The notes beneath the pieces are model-generated. The model searched no databases, had not been told where the DNA came from, and worked only from the letters and a program-made list of their open reading frames with translations. Made by a program: the position numbers and the translations under genes. From the NCBI RefSeq assembly GCF_001984175.1, contig NZ_MTQP01000059.1, positions 62,001-126,000 of the forward strand: 64,000 nt of DNA, given 5' to 3'. This DNA comes from Saccharothrix sp. ALI-22-I. GTDB taxonomy: Bacteria; Actinomycetota; Actinomycetes; Mycobacteriales; Pseudonocardiaceae. Positions 1 through 9,936 of this stretch are shown piece by piece; position 1 is the stretch's first letter, and every line of letters starts with the position of its first letter.

Positions 1-1739
<1,739 letters not shown>

Positions 1740-1751
1740 GATCCCTCCAAA

Positions 1752-1772
1752 GTTGAGTCTGACTGGCTCAAC
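1752..1772. promoter_or_regulatory. HAIR-like operator (HspR site) upstream of lon
   Basis: TTGAGT (1753-1758), a 7-bp spacer, then GCTCAA (1766-1771) closely matches the published HAIR consensus CTTGAGT-N7-ACTCAAG. It sits 13-33 bp upstream of the lon start, where a bound repressor would block transcription. HspR control of lon, clpB and the dnaK operon is established in Streptomyces. Binding here is inferred. The rest of 1773-2047 shows no convincing gene; it must hold the promoters of lon and of the divergent methyltransferase. Confidence 0.7.
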
Positions 1773-2047
1773 CAAGATGAGTGCGTGATTGTTTCCGGTG
1801 TGTGTTCGCCCTGAGCGAGCGGTGTTCTGTGGCTGTTGGGGCTGCGCGGCGGACGTGGAGAAAGACCACAGTGGTGATCATGAGCGACTTGAGTGACCTC
1901 ATCGTCCGGCTGTCCGCGTCAACGCCTCGGACCGCAGGTCAGCCGTTCGCGCGTGCGCCAGGGCCGGCACGAGCGCCCATTCGGGGGGTTGTGTCCGGTT
2001 TGTGACACCGGAACGATCACGCCGTCTACTGACGAGGAGATGTGCGC

Positions 2048-2848
2048 ATGGAGCAGGCGAGCTGGGTCCCGTCCTCGGTGGACCTGGACCGGCCGAGCGC
2101 GGCCCGGATGTACGACTACTACCTGGGTGGGTCGCACAACTTCGCGGTCGACCGCGAGGCGGCCAAGTCGGTGGAGCAGATCTTCCCCGGCATGTCCGGC
2201 GCGGCGCGGGCGAACCGGTCGTTCCTCCGCCGGGCGGTGCGGTACCTGCTGTCGCAGGGCATCGACCAGTTCCTCGACCTGGGGTCGGGTATCCCGACCG
2301 TCGGCAACGTGCACGAGATCGCCCAGCAGACCAACCCGCAGGCGCGCGTCGTGTACGCCGACGTCGAGCCGGTCGCGGTCGCCCACAGCACCGCGCTGCT
2401 GGCGGACAACCCGGCCGCCATCGCGATCCAGGCCGACCTGCGCGACCCGGAGTCCGTGCTGGCCGACGCCGAGGTCCGCGCGATGCTCGACTTCGACCGG
2501 CCCATCGGCCTGCTGATGGTCGCCGTGCTGCACTTCGTGCCCGACGCCGACGAGCCGCACAAGGCGATCGCCCGGTACCGCGAGGAGATGGCACCCGGCA
2601 GTTTCCTGGCCATCTCGCACGGCAGCTGGGACGGCGTGTCGCAGGAAGGGCTGCAGAGCGGCGAGCAGGTCAACGCCATCTACCGCCGCACCGACAGCCC
2701 GCTGGTGCTCCGGACGGGCGAGGAGATCGCCGCCTTCTTCACCGGGATGGAGGTCGTGGAACCCGGCGTCGTGCCGCTGGCCGAATGGCGGCCGGACTCC
2801 GACGACGCCTTCATCAGCGCCTACGCCGGAGTGGGCCGCAAGGTCTGA
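2048..2848 (+). CDS. SAM-dependent methyltransferase, PF04672 (DUF574) family
   Basis: A 266-aa protein of the actinomycete-expanded Methyltransf_19 family. It opens with the family-typical DLDRPSAARMYDYYLGG stretch (residues 11-27), then has a Rossmann SAM loop FLDLGSGIPT (about residues 76-85) and an acidic strand end YADVEPVA that should hold the ribose. The substrate is unknown; members of the family are often annotated only as putative methyltransferases. GAGGAG at 2033-2038 favours the ATG at 2048 over the in-frame GTG at 2042. It is divergent from lon and has no obvious operon partner. Confidence 0.88.
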   Translation: MEQASWVPSSVDLDRPSAARMYDYYLGGSHNFAVDREAAKSVEQIFPGMSGAARANRSFLRRAVRYLLSQGIDQFLDLGSGIPTVGNVHEIAQQTNPQARVVYADVEPVAVAHSTALLADNPAAIAIQADLRDPESVLADAEVRAMLDFDRPIGLLMVAVLHFVPDADEPHKAIARYREEMAPGSFLAISHGSWDGVSQEGLQSGEQVNAIYRRTDSPLVLRTGEEIAAFFTGMEVVEPGVVPLAEWRPDSDDAFISAYAGVGRKV

Positions 2849-3041
2849 ATCCGGTACGCGGCACGCCTTTCCCGCTCGACGGTGACCACTATCTCAGTGC
2901 GGCGGGTGGTCGATCACGATGACGGGTGGTGTGCCGGCGTTCGTTCCGCCGCGTCATGTCGATCCGGCGCAGCGGCCGAGGCGGAATCTTCTGCACCGAC
3001 CACCGGTCGGCACAGCGGCCTGAAAGTCGGTACCCGGTCGG

Positions 3042-4955
3042 TCATTCCGGTGGGATCAGGCGCAGGTCGGGGTCTACGGGTGGCTCGCCGTCGAACGGAC
3101 CGTCGGGCACGGTGCCCAGCGCGTCCAGGGTGAGACCGATCTCCCTCGCGTGCGGGTCGGTGCTGGTCGGCGATGTGGTGAACCAGTCGTGCAGGTCCGC
3201 CGGTATCCGGTAGTGGGCGGTGAGGTCGCGGTACAGGTCGGCGCGTTCGTCGGCTTGGGCGGCGAGTTGTTGGTACTCGCGCATGGCCAGTCGCATCCGG
3301 ATCCAGCGGTAGCGGTCGGTTTTGGTGGCGTTGTCCTCGGTGAAGCGGGTGCGCAGCAGGCGTCCTGCTTCCGCGCCGCGTTCGGCCAGGGCGAGGATCG
3401 TCTCCGGGCGCATGAACAGGTTCGTGCCGCCCTCCAGTGCGCCGACGCGGACGTGCGCGATGCGGCCGCGGTAGCCGGGCAGGGCGGACTGCATGGTGTC
3501 GCGCCAGCCGAGCATGGTGTCGAGGATCGCCGACGCGAAGTGCTGCACCAGGCCGATGCCGCGCCACGGTGTGCCGGCGGTGGACGCGTCCTGCTCGGGC
3601 AGCCAGACGTCCCGGTCGTCGCCCGGTGGGTAGGACTGGAGGCTCAGGCCGAACGTCGGCCAGCGCGGCAGCAGGTTGTCGAAGAAGTGGATCGGGAAGT
3701 TGCTGGTGATGCCGCCGTCGGAGAACCAGTGCACGCGCGGCTCCGGTTCGGCGCGCACCAGCGGCACCGCGGCGATCAGGCCCGGCAACGGCATGCTCAT
3801 CCGCACAGCCAGCGCGACCGGCAGGTTCTCCGGCAACGCGTGGACGTTCTGATCGGGGTGGAGCGGGCAGCGGTGCTCCGTGGCGTTGTTGCCGAGCTTG
3901 TCGACGGTGCGTCGTGGCAGCACGTTCCTCAGGCACGTCGGGCAGAACAGCCACGCGTCGAGCGGTTCGGTGAACGGCAGCCGGTAGGGGCGGCCCTCGG
4001 ACAGGTCCGTGGTCATCAGGACAAGGTTCGTGGTCAGGTCGGCGAACGTGAGGTCCGCGGTCCCGGACAGGTCGTCCAACCGGTCCGCGATCCAGTCGCT
4101 CAACGGCGGCACACCGGTCGACGCGGGCACCCCGCAGCGGCGGTCCCAGAAGCTCGGCTCGAACCCGCCCGTGCCCGGTATGAGTCCGAAGTGGACGGTG
4201 GTGGCCATCCGGTCCAGGAAGCGCTTGGCGCCCAGGCCGTACGTGACCGCGACCGCGCTGACGAACGCGAACCCGAGCACCAGCCACCACACCGCCGCGG
4301 TGGCCGCGCTCGCCAGGCTCTGCGCCGTCCACCGCGTGCTCGCCGCGACCGGGATGAGCGGGACGACGAGCAGCAGCGCGGTGCCGATCCGCCGCAGCCA
4401 CGCGTCCCGGCCGTTCGGCAGCACTCTCAGCACGATCCCCGGCACGCCGATCAGCACCACGACCGTGAGCCCGATCAACACCCACGCAGGCGTGGCGCCC
4501 CACTCGATCGTGTGAAACCAGAGCGTCGGCCCGACGAGCCACAACGCCGACGCCAGCGCGAGGAACACCCGCGCCCGCCACCCGATCGCACCCAACAAGG
4601 CCAGCAACATGCAGGTCAACGCGCTGCGGCCGGTCGAGTCGCGGCGTTGCATCGAGGCCGCCACGATCCGGTACAGCTTGCGGGTGTGCTCGCTGGGTTG
4701 GAACAGCTGCGCCATCCGCCAGCCCGGCGCGGCGAACCAGTCGATGATCTCCTTGAGCTTGCGGAAGCCGTCCTGGTCGCGCCCCTTCTCGGCGGCGGCG
4801 GTGAACGCGGCGCCGATGGCCCCCACCGAGGAACCACCCAACGACCGGAAGCGGTAGTGCCCGGCCAACTCCACGACCGCCCACGGGTAGACGACACCAC
4901 TGGTCGTCCCGCCCCGCATGGTCAGGTCGCAGTACCGGTTGAAGTCCTCGGCCAT
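3042..4955 (-). CDS. Patatin-like phospholipase with internal membrane segments
   Basis: A 637-aa serine lipid acyl hydrolase. The oxyanion loop RGGTTSG (14-20), the nucleophile elbow GSSVG (Ser43) and a distant DGG (Asp413) form the patatin Ser-Asp dyad. Between them lie four hydrophobic stretches at about residues 111-146, 156-178, 190-206 and 214-240, which predict membrane anchoring, and a CPTC (338-341) / HRCPLH (361-366) set that looks like a small metal-binding knuckle. Start choice: GGGAGG six bases before the ATG at 4955, rather than the ATG at 4976. It lies 87 bp downstream of the alpha/beta hydrolase gene on the same strand, so the two may form a lipid-turnover operon. The substrate is unknown. 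Confidence 0.9.
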   Translation of the reverse strand: MAEDFNRYCDLTMRGGTTSGVVYPWAVVELAGHYRFRSLGGSSVGAIGAAFTAAAEKGRDQDGFRKLKEIIDWFAAPGWRMAQLFQPSEHTRKLYRIVAASMQRRDSTGRSALTCMLLALLGAIGWRARVFLALASALWLVGPTLWFHTIEWGATPAWVLIGLTVVVLIGVPGIVLRVLPNGRDAWLRRIGTALLLVVPLIPVAASTRWTAQSLASAATAAVWWLVLGFAFVSAVAVTYGLGAKRFLDRMATTVHFGLIPGTGGFEPSFWDRRCGVPASTGVPPLSDWIADRLDDLSGTADLTFADLTTNLVLMTTDLSEGRPYRLPFTEPLDAWLFCPTCLRNVLPRRTVDKLGNNATEHRCPLHPDQNVHALPENLPVALAVRMSMPLPGLIAAVPLVRAEPEPRVHWFSDGGITSNFPIHFFDNLLPRWPTFGLSLQSYPPGDDRDVWLPEQDASTAGTPWRGIGLVQHFASAILDTMLGWRDTMQSALPGYRGRIAHVRVGALEGGTNLFMRPETILALAERGAEAGRLLRTRFTEDNATKTDRYRWIRMRLAMREYQQLAAQADERADLYRDLTAHYRIPADLHDWFTTSPTSTDPHAREIGLTLDALGTVPDGPFDGEPPVDPDLRLIPPE

Positions 4956-5042
4956 GGCGAACCTCCCGGAGTCCATGATCTCCCCGCGCCGGGTGCATGG
5001 CGCTAGACCGATCGGTTGTTCACCGAGGATTCGCGGTGCGTG

Positions 5043-5975
5043 TCACACGAGGTCCAGGAACTCGTCGACCTCGGCCAGCGCCCGCCTGCGCACCGATTCG
5101 GCGGACAGGAACAGGTCGTGCATGCCGCCCTCGACGGTCACGATCGACACCTTCCCGCCGATCTTCGGCGCCCACCGCCGCATGTGCTCCACGTCCAGCA
5201 CGGTGTCCACGGTCATCGTCTCGGGTGTCCACCGCTTGGCGTGCAGGAGGCTGCGGGCCGAGCGGAGCAGCAGGACGGGCACCCGGACGTCCAGACCGCG
5301 GTGCACCCTGGCGTGGCCGCGGCGGATCGCGCGCAGCCACCCGGCGTGCACCGGGAACGCCTCCAGGGGCTTCCACGTCGTGTCGAAATCCCACTCGCCG
5401 TGGTGGTCGCGGTGGATGCTCTCGCCGTACACCGGGCCCATACCGGGCTTGAGCACCAGTCGCGGCACGAACCGGCCGACACCGCGGATCACCGCCGTGC
5501 CGACGGTCCGCAGCAGCCACGGTTCGGCGAGGTCGAGCCAAGGGCTGTTGAGCACCAACGCGTCCAGCACGTTGTCCGAACGCCGGTCGTGCGCCCACAG
5601 ACTGGTGATCAGACCACCGGTCGAGTGACCCATCACGATCAGGTGGCGGTGGCCGTCCTCCTCGCGGATCACCCGCACCGCCGCGTCGAGCTCCTCGAAG
5701 TGCTCGGCCAGGTCGGTCACGTAGTTGGCGACCTGGCCGGGCTTGAGGGACCGGCCGTACGCGCGCAGGTCGATGGCGTAGAAGTCGAAGCCGCGCGCGG
5801 TGAAGTGCTCGGCGACGTGGCGCTGGAAGAAGTAGTCCGCGAAGCCGTGCACGTACAGCACCGCGCCGCGGGTGGCGGGCTGCGCGCGGCGCCGGACCAG
5901 GGTGGCGGTGGTGTCCCCGCCACCCAGGGGCAGCGTGCGGGTTGCGTAGTCGGTGCCGAGCACGTCTGCGTTCAC
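5043..5975 (-). CDS. Alpha/beta hydrolase, lysophospholipase / monoglyceride lipase type (S33)
   Basis: A 310-aa cytosolic Hydrolase_4 protein. The oxyanion region YVHGFADY and the nucleophile elbow GHSTGG are visible, followed by a late Asp and the His of GGMHDLF near the C-terminus, giving a full catalytic triad. Family members release fatty acids from monoacylglycerols or lysophospholipids. GTG at 5975 gives the family-sized protein; no strong ribosome site is present, and an upstream CACACT 6 bp before the GTG could be a weak leaderless -10. It precedes the patatin gene on the same strand, which fits stepwise phospholipid breakdown. Divergent from the M48 gene. Confidence 0.87.
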   Translation of the reverse strand: MNADVLGTDYATRTLPLGGGDTTATLVRRRAQPATRGAVLYVHGFADYFFQRHVAEHFTARGFDFYAIDLRAYGRSLKPGQVANYVTDLAEHFEELDAAVRVIREEDGHRHLIVMGHSTGGLITSLWAHDRRSDNVLDALVLNSPWLDLAEPWLLRTVGTAVIRGVGRFVPRLVLKPGMGPVYGESIHRDHHGEWDFDTTWKPLEAFPVHAGWLRAIRRGHARVHRGLDVRVPVLLLRSARSLLHAKRWTPETMTVDTVLDVEHMRRWAPKIGGKVSIVTVEGGMHDLFLSAESVRRRALAEVDEFLDLV

Positions 5976-6044
5976 CCGGTCAGTGTGCACGCCGATTCGT
6001 CCATTAGGGGAGAGGCGGGTGGCGGGTCGTGGCACTGTGGATGT

Positions 6045-7067
6045 ATGAGCAGCGAGGAGATCGAACGGTCGACCGCGCGTGTGCGATTCCCCGGCATCAG
6101 CCCGCGGGCGTACGAGCACCCGGTCGACAGGGGGGCGTTGGCGGTCTTGCGCGCGGTGCCGGGGATCGGCCCCGTGTTGCAGGCGGTGGCGGGTGCGTTC
6201 ACCGAGCGGGGTGAGCGGTTGGGCTACCTGGCGTCGAGCATCAGGGTGGGCCCGAAGCAGTACCCGGAGCTGGATCGGCTCCGGCTGGAGACGGCGGCGA
6301 CGCTGGACGTGGACCCGGTTCCGGAGCTGTTCGTGCGCCGCGACCCGGTGCCGAACGCCATGACGTTGGGCATCGACAAGCCGTTCATCGTGCTGACCAC
6401 GGGTCTGATCGACCTGCTGGACGCGGAGGGGCTGCGGTTCGCGATCGGGCACGAGATGGGGCACGTGCTGTCCGGTCACGCGCTCTACCAGACGATCCTG
6501 CAACGGCTGATGCAGTTGCAGTACGGCCTGGGCTGGATGCCGGTCGGCTACTGGGCGATCCGCGCGGTCATCGCGGCGCTGTGCGAGTGGTACCGCAAGA
6601 CGGAGCTGACCTGCGACCGCGCCGGCCTGCTGTGCGTGCAGGACCCGTCCGCCGCGCTGCGCGTGCACGTGGCCATGGCGGGCGGCATGGACCTCACCCA
6701 GGTCGACACGACCGAGTTCCTGAAGCAGGCCAAGGAGTACGAGCAGGTCGACGACGTGCGCGACAGCGTGCTCAAGCTCATCAAGACGTGGCCGCTGACG
6801 CACCCGCTGGCCGTGGTGCGCGCCGCGGAGCTGCAGAAGTGGGCGGCGAGCGAGGACTACCGCGCCATCCTGACCGGTGAGTACCCGCGGCGCGAAGACG
6901 ATCGCCCGACCGGGTCGTTCACCGAGGACATCAAGTCGGCGGCCCGCTCCTACAAGGAGTCCGCGTCCCAGTCCGAGGACCCGCTGATGAAGGTGTTCAA
7001 CGAGTTCGGCGACGTGCTGGCGGGCGCGGCGGGCAAGGTGCGGGAGAAGTTCACCGGGGCGAACTAG
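6045..7067 (+). CDS. M48-family zinc metalloprotease (HtpX/Oma1-like)
   Basis: A 340-aa protein with the zinc site HEMGH (His136, Glu137, His140) and a downstream ELTCDRAG segment whose Glu should be the third zinc ligand, as in M48 peptidases. A hydrophobic stretch at about 164-180 between these elements may sit against the membrane. The C-terminal 70 residues are charged and lack a recognisable domain. The start is ATG 6045 (MSSEEIER); no clear Shine-Dalgarno is present. Likely involved in membrane or periplasmic protein quality control, but the target is unknown. Confidence 0.88.
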   Translation: MSSEEIERSTARVRFPGISPRAYEHPVDRGALAVLRAVPGIGPVLQAVAGAFTERGERLGYLASSIRVGPKQYPELDRLRLETAATLDVDPVPELFVRRDPVPNAMTLGIDKPFIVLTTGLIDLLDAEGLRFAIGHEMGHVLSGHALYQTILQRLMQLQYGLGWMPVGYWAIRAVIAALCEWYRKTELTCDRAGLLCVQDPSAALRVHVAMAGGMDLTQVDTTEFLKQAKEYEQVDDVRDSVLKLIKTWPLTHPLAVVRAAELQKWAASEDYRAILTGEYPRREDDRPTGSFTEDIKSAARSYKESASQSEDPLMKVFNEFGDVLAGAAGKVREKFTGAN

Positions 7068-7103
7068 GCTGATTGGCTCAGCGGATTCGGCTGTTCTGGC
7101 TAA

Positions 7104-7134
7104 CCTCCTCCTGACGCCTTTGATCAGGAGGAGG
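7104..7134 (+). promoter_or_regulatory. Hairpin that sequesters the ribosome binding site of the next gene
   Basis: CCTCCTCCTGA (7104-7114) pairs perfectly with TCAGGAGGAGG (7124-7134) around a 9-base loop. The right arm is the only Shine-Dalgarno sequence for the trypsin-like gene starting at 7139, so the site is fully base-paired in the folded mRNA. It could be a translational switch (thermal or antisense-opened), or could also serve as terminator for the M48 gene ending at 7067, although no U tract follows. Confidence 0.6.
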
Positions 7135-7138
7135 GGCG

Positions 7139-7897
7139 ATGCGGCTTGCCGCGTTGTTGATGACGTTGTTGATGGCTCTCGCGGGTACCGCCACGGCGGA
7201 GCAACGCGTGGACGGCCGTGTGGTGGGTGGTGAACGGGTGTCGATCGAGGAGCACCCGTGGATGGTGTACCTGGCGGACTCCAACGGGTTCCAGTTCTGC
7301 GGCGGCACGCTGGTGGCGCCGACCAAGGTGGTCACCGCCGCCCACTGCGCGACCGGTCGGACGCTCAAGAACACACGGGTCGTGGTGGGCCGCGAGGACA
7401 AGACGAGCAACGAAGGCCAGGTCGTGCGGCTCGCCGACATCTGGATCCACCCCGAGTTCCTGGCGGCGGACCAGGGCGCGGACGTCGCGGTGCTGACGTT
7501 GCGCGACGAGGTGGACGGCAAGCCGCTGCCGCTCGCCGGTCCGGACGACGACGAGCTCTACGTGCCGGGCACGAACGGTCTGGTGCTGGGCTGGGGGCGG
7601 ACGAGCGAGCAGGGCGCGACGTCCCGGTACCTGATGGGCGCGACCGTGCCGGTGATGGCGGACGCCGACTGCCTCGAGGCCTACCTCCAGTACGACGCGG
7701 AGGAGATGACGTGCGCCGGCTTCCCGGAGGGCGGCGTGGACACCTGTCAGGGTGATTCCGGCGGCCCGTTCGTGGCCGGCGGGAAGCTGATCGGTGTCAC
7801 CTCGTGGGGTGAAGGTTGTGCCCGGAAGGACAAGCCGGGCATCTACAGCAAGATCGCGGTCTACTACGCCGCGCTTGAGGAGCAGGTGGGCAGCTGA
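7139..7897 (+). CDS. Secreted trypsin-like serine protease (S1A), copy 1
   Basis: A 252-aa preproprotein. A Sec signal peptide (about 1-20, ending ATA) is followed by a short propeptide ending in GR, then the mature N-terminus VVGG. Catalytic residues are His in TAAHC, Asp in ADVAVLTL and Ser in GDSGGP; Asp six residues before the Ser (VDTCQGDSGG) predicts cleavage after Arg/Lys. Six cysteines allow the three conserved disulphides. Because the propeptide ends in Arg, activation by a trypsin (itself or a paralogue) is plausible. Related to the Streptomyces trypsins. Its ribosome site is buried in a hairpin (7104-7134). Confidence 0.94.
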   Translation: MRLAALLMTLLMALAGTATAEQRVDGRVVGGERVSIEEHPWMVYLADSNGFQFCGGTLVAPTKVVTAAHCATGRTLKNTRVVVGREDKTSNEGQVVRLADIWIHPEFLAADQGADVAVLTLRDEVDGKPLPLAGPDDDELYVPGTNGLVLGWGRTSEQGATSRYLMGATVPVMADADCLEAYLQYDAEEMTCAGFPEGGVDTCQGDSGGPFVAGGKLIGVTSWGEGCARKDKPGIYSKIAVYYAALEEQVGS

Positions 7898-7904
7898 CTT
7901 GAGC

Positions 7905-7941
7905 GGTGTGCGGACCCTCGGGCCTCGGGGGTCCGCACACC
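7905..7941. terminator. Bidirectional terminator between convergent genes
   Basis: A 13-bp perfect stem: GGTGTGCGGACCC (7905-7917) with GGGTCCGCACACC (7929-7941), loop of 11 bases. It lies between the convergent trypsin-like gene (ends 7897) and the LysE gene (ends 7953), as expected for a shared terminator. There is no U run on either side, common in high-GC actinomycetes. Confidence 0.75.
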
Positions 7942-7952
7942 GGGCTTCGGGG

Positions 7953-8558
7953 CTAGAGCACGAGCCCGATCGACATGGTCAGGAACACCGCCGCGCACAC
8001 CGCGTCCAACGCCGTGGTCACGCCGGGACGGCGCAGCGACCCGGCGACGCGCGCCGCGGCCACCACGATCGTCAGCTCCCACAGCGCGGCCAGCCCGAGG
8101 AACACCGCGGCCAGCATCCCGAGCTGGAACGCCGGGTCGCCGTCGCCGATGAACTGCGGCAGGAACGCCAGCGAGAACAGCAGCATCTTCGGGTTGGTGA
8201 TGTTGGTCAGGAACCCCTGCCGGAACGGCCGGGGCGCGACCGCCACCGCCTCGCCGGAGGAGCGCCGCAGCAGCCCGCGCGTGATCGACACCGCCAGGTA
8301 GAGCAGGTACGCCGCGCCGATCCAGCGCAGGCCGGTCAGCACGGTCGGGTAGCGGGCGATCACCACGCCCAGGCCCGAGATCACCAGCGCCACCTGCACG
8401 AAGGCCGCGGTGTGGATACCGGCCAACGCGAGCATTCCGGCTCGGGTGCCGGACCGCATCGAGGTGCGCAGCAGGAGGAAGGCGTCCACGCCCGGCGTCA
8501 GCACGACCACCGCGCACGCGATCAGGAACGCCGGGAGCTGGGTGAAGTCCAGGTGCAT
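7953..8558 (-). CDS. LysE/RhtB-family amino-acid exporter
   Basis: A 201-aa inner-membrane protein with about six hydrophobic segments. The N-terminal PGVDAFLLLRTSMRSG stretch corresponds to the LysE family signature near helix 1-2, and NITNPKMLLFSLAFLPQF matches the conserved NPK region after helix 3. The family exports amino acids, homoserine lactones or small metabolites using the proton gradient; the substrate here is unknown. GAGGGGGG lies just upstream of the ATG at 8558. Convergent with trypsin copy 1 and divergent from trypsin copy 2. Confidence 0.92.
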   Translation of the reverse strand: MHLDFTQLPAFLIACAVVVLTPGVDAFLLLRTSMRSGTRAGMLALAGIHTAAFVQVALVISGLGVVIARYPTVLTGLRWIGAAYLLYLAVSITRGLLRRSSGEAVAVAPRPFRQGFLTNITNPKMLLFSLAFLPQFIGDGDPAFQLGMLAAVFLGLAALWELTIVVAAARVAGSLRRPGVTTALDAVCAAVFLTMSIGLVL

Positions 8559-8734
8559 GGGAACCCCCCTCGTGATCCGGACAGATTGTCGTGATCTGCC
8601 TCACTGGCCGTTGAATCTTCGGTACCAAAGCATCGTAACAACAGATTTTACGGTTTCGATACCCCGCTGACACGCGATGCGCCGTTCCGCTACGGTCGGT
8701 GCCCGTTCGGCCACACGTCGTAGAAAGGTGCTCC

Positions 8735-9457
8735 ATGCGCATCAGCGCGCCGGTCTTCGCCGTCCTCGTGCTGGTCCTGTCCGCGCTGCCCGCGAACGCG
8801 ATCGTGGGCGGACGGGAGGCGCCCGTGACGCCGTGGGCGGTGGCGCTGTTCGACGCGGCGGGCAACTTCTTCTGCGGCGGCGCGCTGATCGCCCCGGACA
8901 AGGTCGTCACCGCCGCGCACTGCACGGTCGAGCGCACCGCCTTCGGCGTCCGGGACCGGCCGCCGGCCGACCTGACCGCGGTCGCCGGTCGCGCCAGGCT
9001 CGACACCGGGGCCGGTCGCGCGGTGCAGGTCGCCGCGATCTGGCGGCACCCGGACTTCACCGACGTGTCCGCCGGGCACGACGTGGCCACGCTGACCCTC
9101 GCCGCCGCGCTGCCGTACCGGCCGATCCGGATCGCCGACGCCGGGCCGGGCGCGGCGAAGGTCTACGGCTGGGGCCGGACCGGTGAGCTGCGCGCGCCGA
9201 GCCGGACGCTGCACGAGGTCGAGGTGCCGATCCGCACGGACGCCGAGTGCGCCGCCGACATCCCCGACTACCGGCCGGGCGGGATGCTGTGCGCGGGCTA
9301 CCCGGAGGGCGGCAAGGACGCCTGCGAGGGCGACTCCGGCGGCCCGCTCACCGTGGCCGGCGAGTTGGTGGGCGTCGTCTCCTACGGTCGCGGCTGCGCG
9401 CGACCCGACCAGCCCGGCGTCTACACCCGGCTGAGCCGGTACCGGGACCGAATCTGA
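8735..9457 (+). CDS. Secreted trypsin-like serine protease (S1A), copy 2, no propeptide
   Basis: A 240-aa protein. The signal peptide (1-22) ends in ANA and is followed immediately by IVGG, so signal peptidase itself would expose the Ile16-type N-terminus needed for activity: no zymogen step is visible. Catalytic His (TAAHC), Asp (GHDVATLTL) and Ser (GDSGGP) are intact; [11 protein letters not shown] places Asp at the specificity site, so Arg/Lys preference is expected. Start ATG 8735 was chosen over upstream in-frame codons because the signal peptide begins there and GAAAGGTG precedes it. A GNAT gene starts 20 bp downstream. Confidence 0.93.
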   Translation: MRISAPVFAVLVLVLSALPANAIVGGREAPVTPWAVALFDAAGNFFCGGALIAPDKVVTAAHCTVERTAFGVRDRPPADLTAVAGRARLDTGAGRAVQVAAIWRHPDFTDVSAGHDVATLTLAAALPYRPIRIADAGPGAAKVYGWGRTGELRAPSRTLHEVEVPIRTDAECAADIPDYRPGGMLCAGYPEGGKDACEGDSGGPLTVAGELVGVVSYGRGCARPDQPGVYTRLSRYRDRI

Positions 9458-9477
9458 GACTGTGGTACCAAAGTCGG

Positions 9478-9936
9478 GTGCGCTCACACCAGTACCCGGC
9501 GACGCTGCGCCGGCAGTGGTCGGCCGATTTGACGACCGACCAGCTCTACGCCGTGCTCAAGCTGCGCTGCGAGGTGTTCGTGGTGGAGCAGAACGTCGTC
9601 TACCCGGAGCTGGACGGCCGTGACCTGGAGCCGGGCACCCGGCACTTCTGGCTGGAGGGGGATGGTTCCGACCGACCGGAGGCGTACCTGCGGTTGTTGG
9701 AGGAGCCCGACGGGACGTTCCGCATCGGCCGGGTCTGCACGGCCCGCGCCGCCCGCGGTCGCGGTTACAGCCGTCGGCTGATGGAGGCGGCGCTGGCCGA
9801 GGTGGGCCAGGTGGCGTGCGTGCTGGACGCGCAGACCTACGTGGCCGACTTCTACGCCTCGTTCGGGTTCGAGCCGCAAGGCCCGGAGTTCATGGACGAC
9901 GGGATACCGCACCTGCCGATGCGCCGGTCTCCGTGA
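9478..9936 (+). CDS. GNAT N-acetyltransferase, ElaA-like
   Basis: A 152-aa acetyl-CoA-dependent acyltransferase. The N-terminal LKLRCEVFVVEQN region and the ALAEVGQ...YVADFYASFGF ending are typical of the ElaA subgroup; RVCTARAARGRGYSRRLM is the acetyl-CoA-binding R/Q-x-x-G-x-G/A motif. The substrate is unknown. GTG at 9478 lies 20 bp after the protease stop. Its last 47 bases overlap the 3' end of bioF on the opposite strand. Confidence 0.9.
   Translation: MRSHQYPATLRRQWSADLTTDQLYAVLKLRCEVFVVEQNVVYPELDGRDLEPGTRHFWLEGDGSDRPEAYLRLLEEPDGTFRIGRVCTARAARGRGYSRRLMEAALAEVGQVACVLDAQTYVADFYASFGFEPQGPEFMDDGIPHLPMRRSP

Noticed and set aside
3042..4955. CBASS or other anti-phage effector
   Set aside because: Patatin fold fits, but no cyclase, NTPase or toxin partner is nearby, only a lysophospholipase-type gene.
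8583..8598. CAGAT-N7-ATCTG repeat upstream of the LysE gene resembling the 63617 operator
   Set aside because: Only 5-bp arms and a different spacer, so not the same site.
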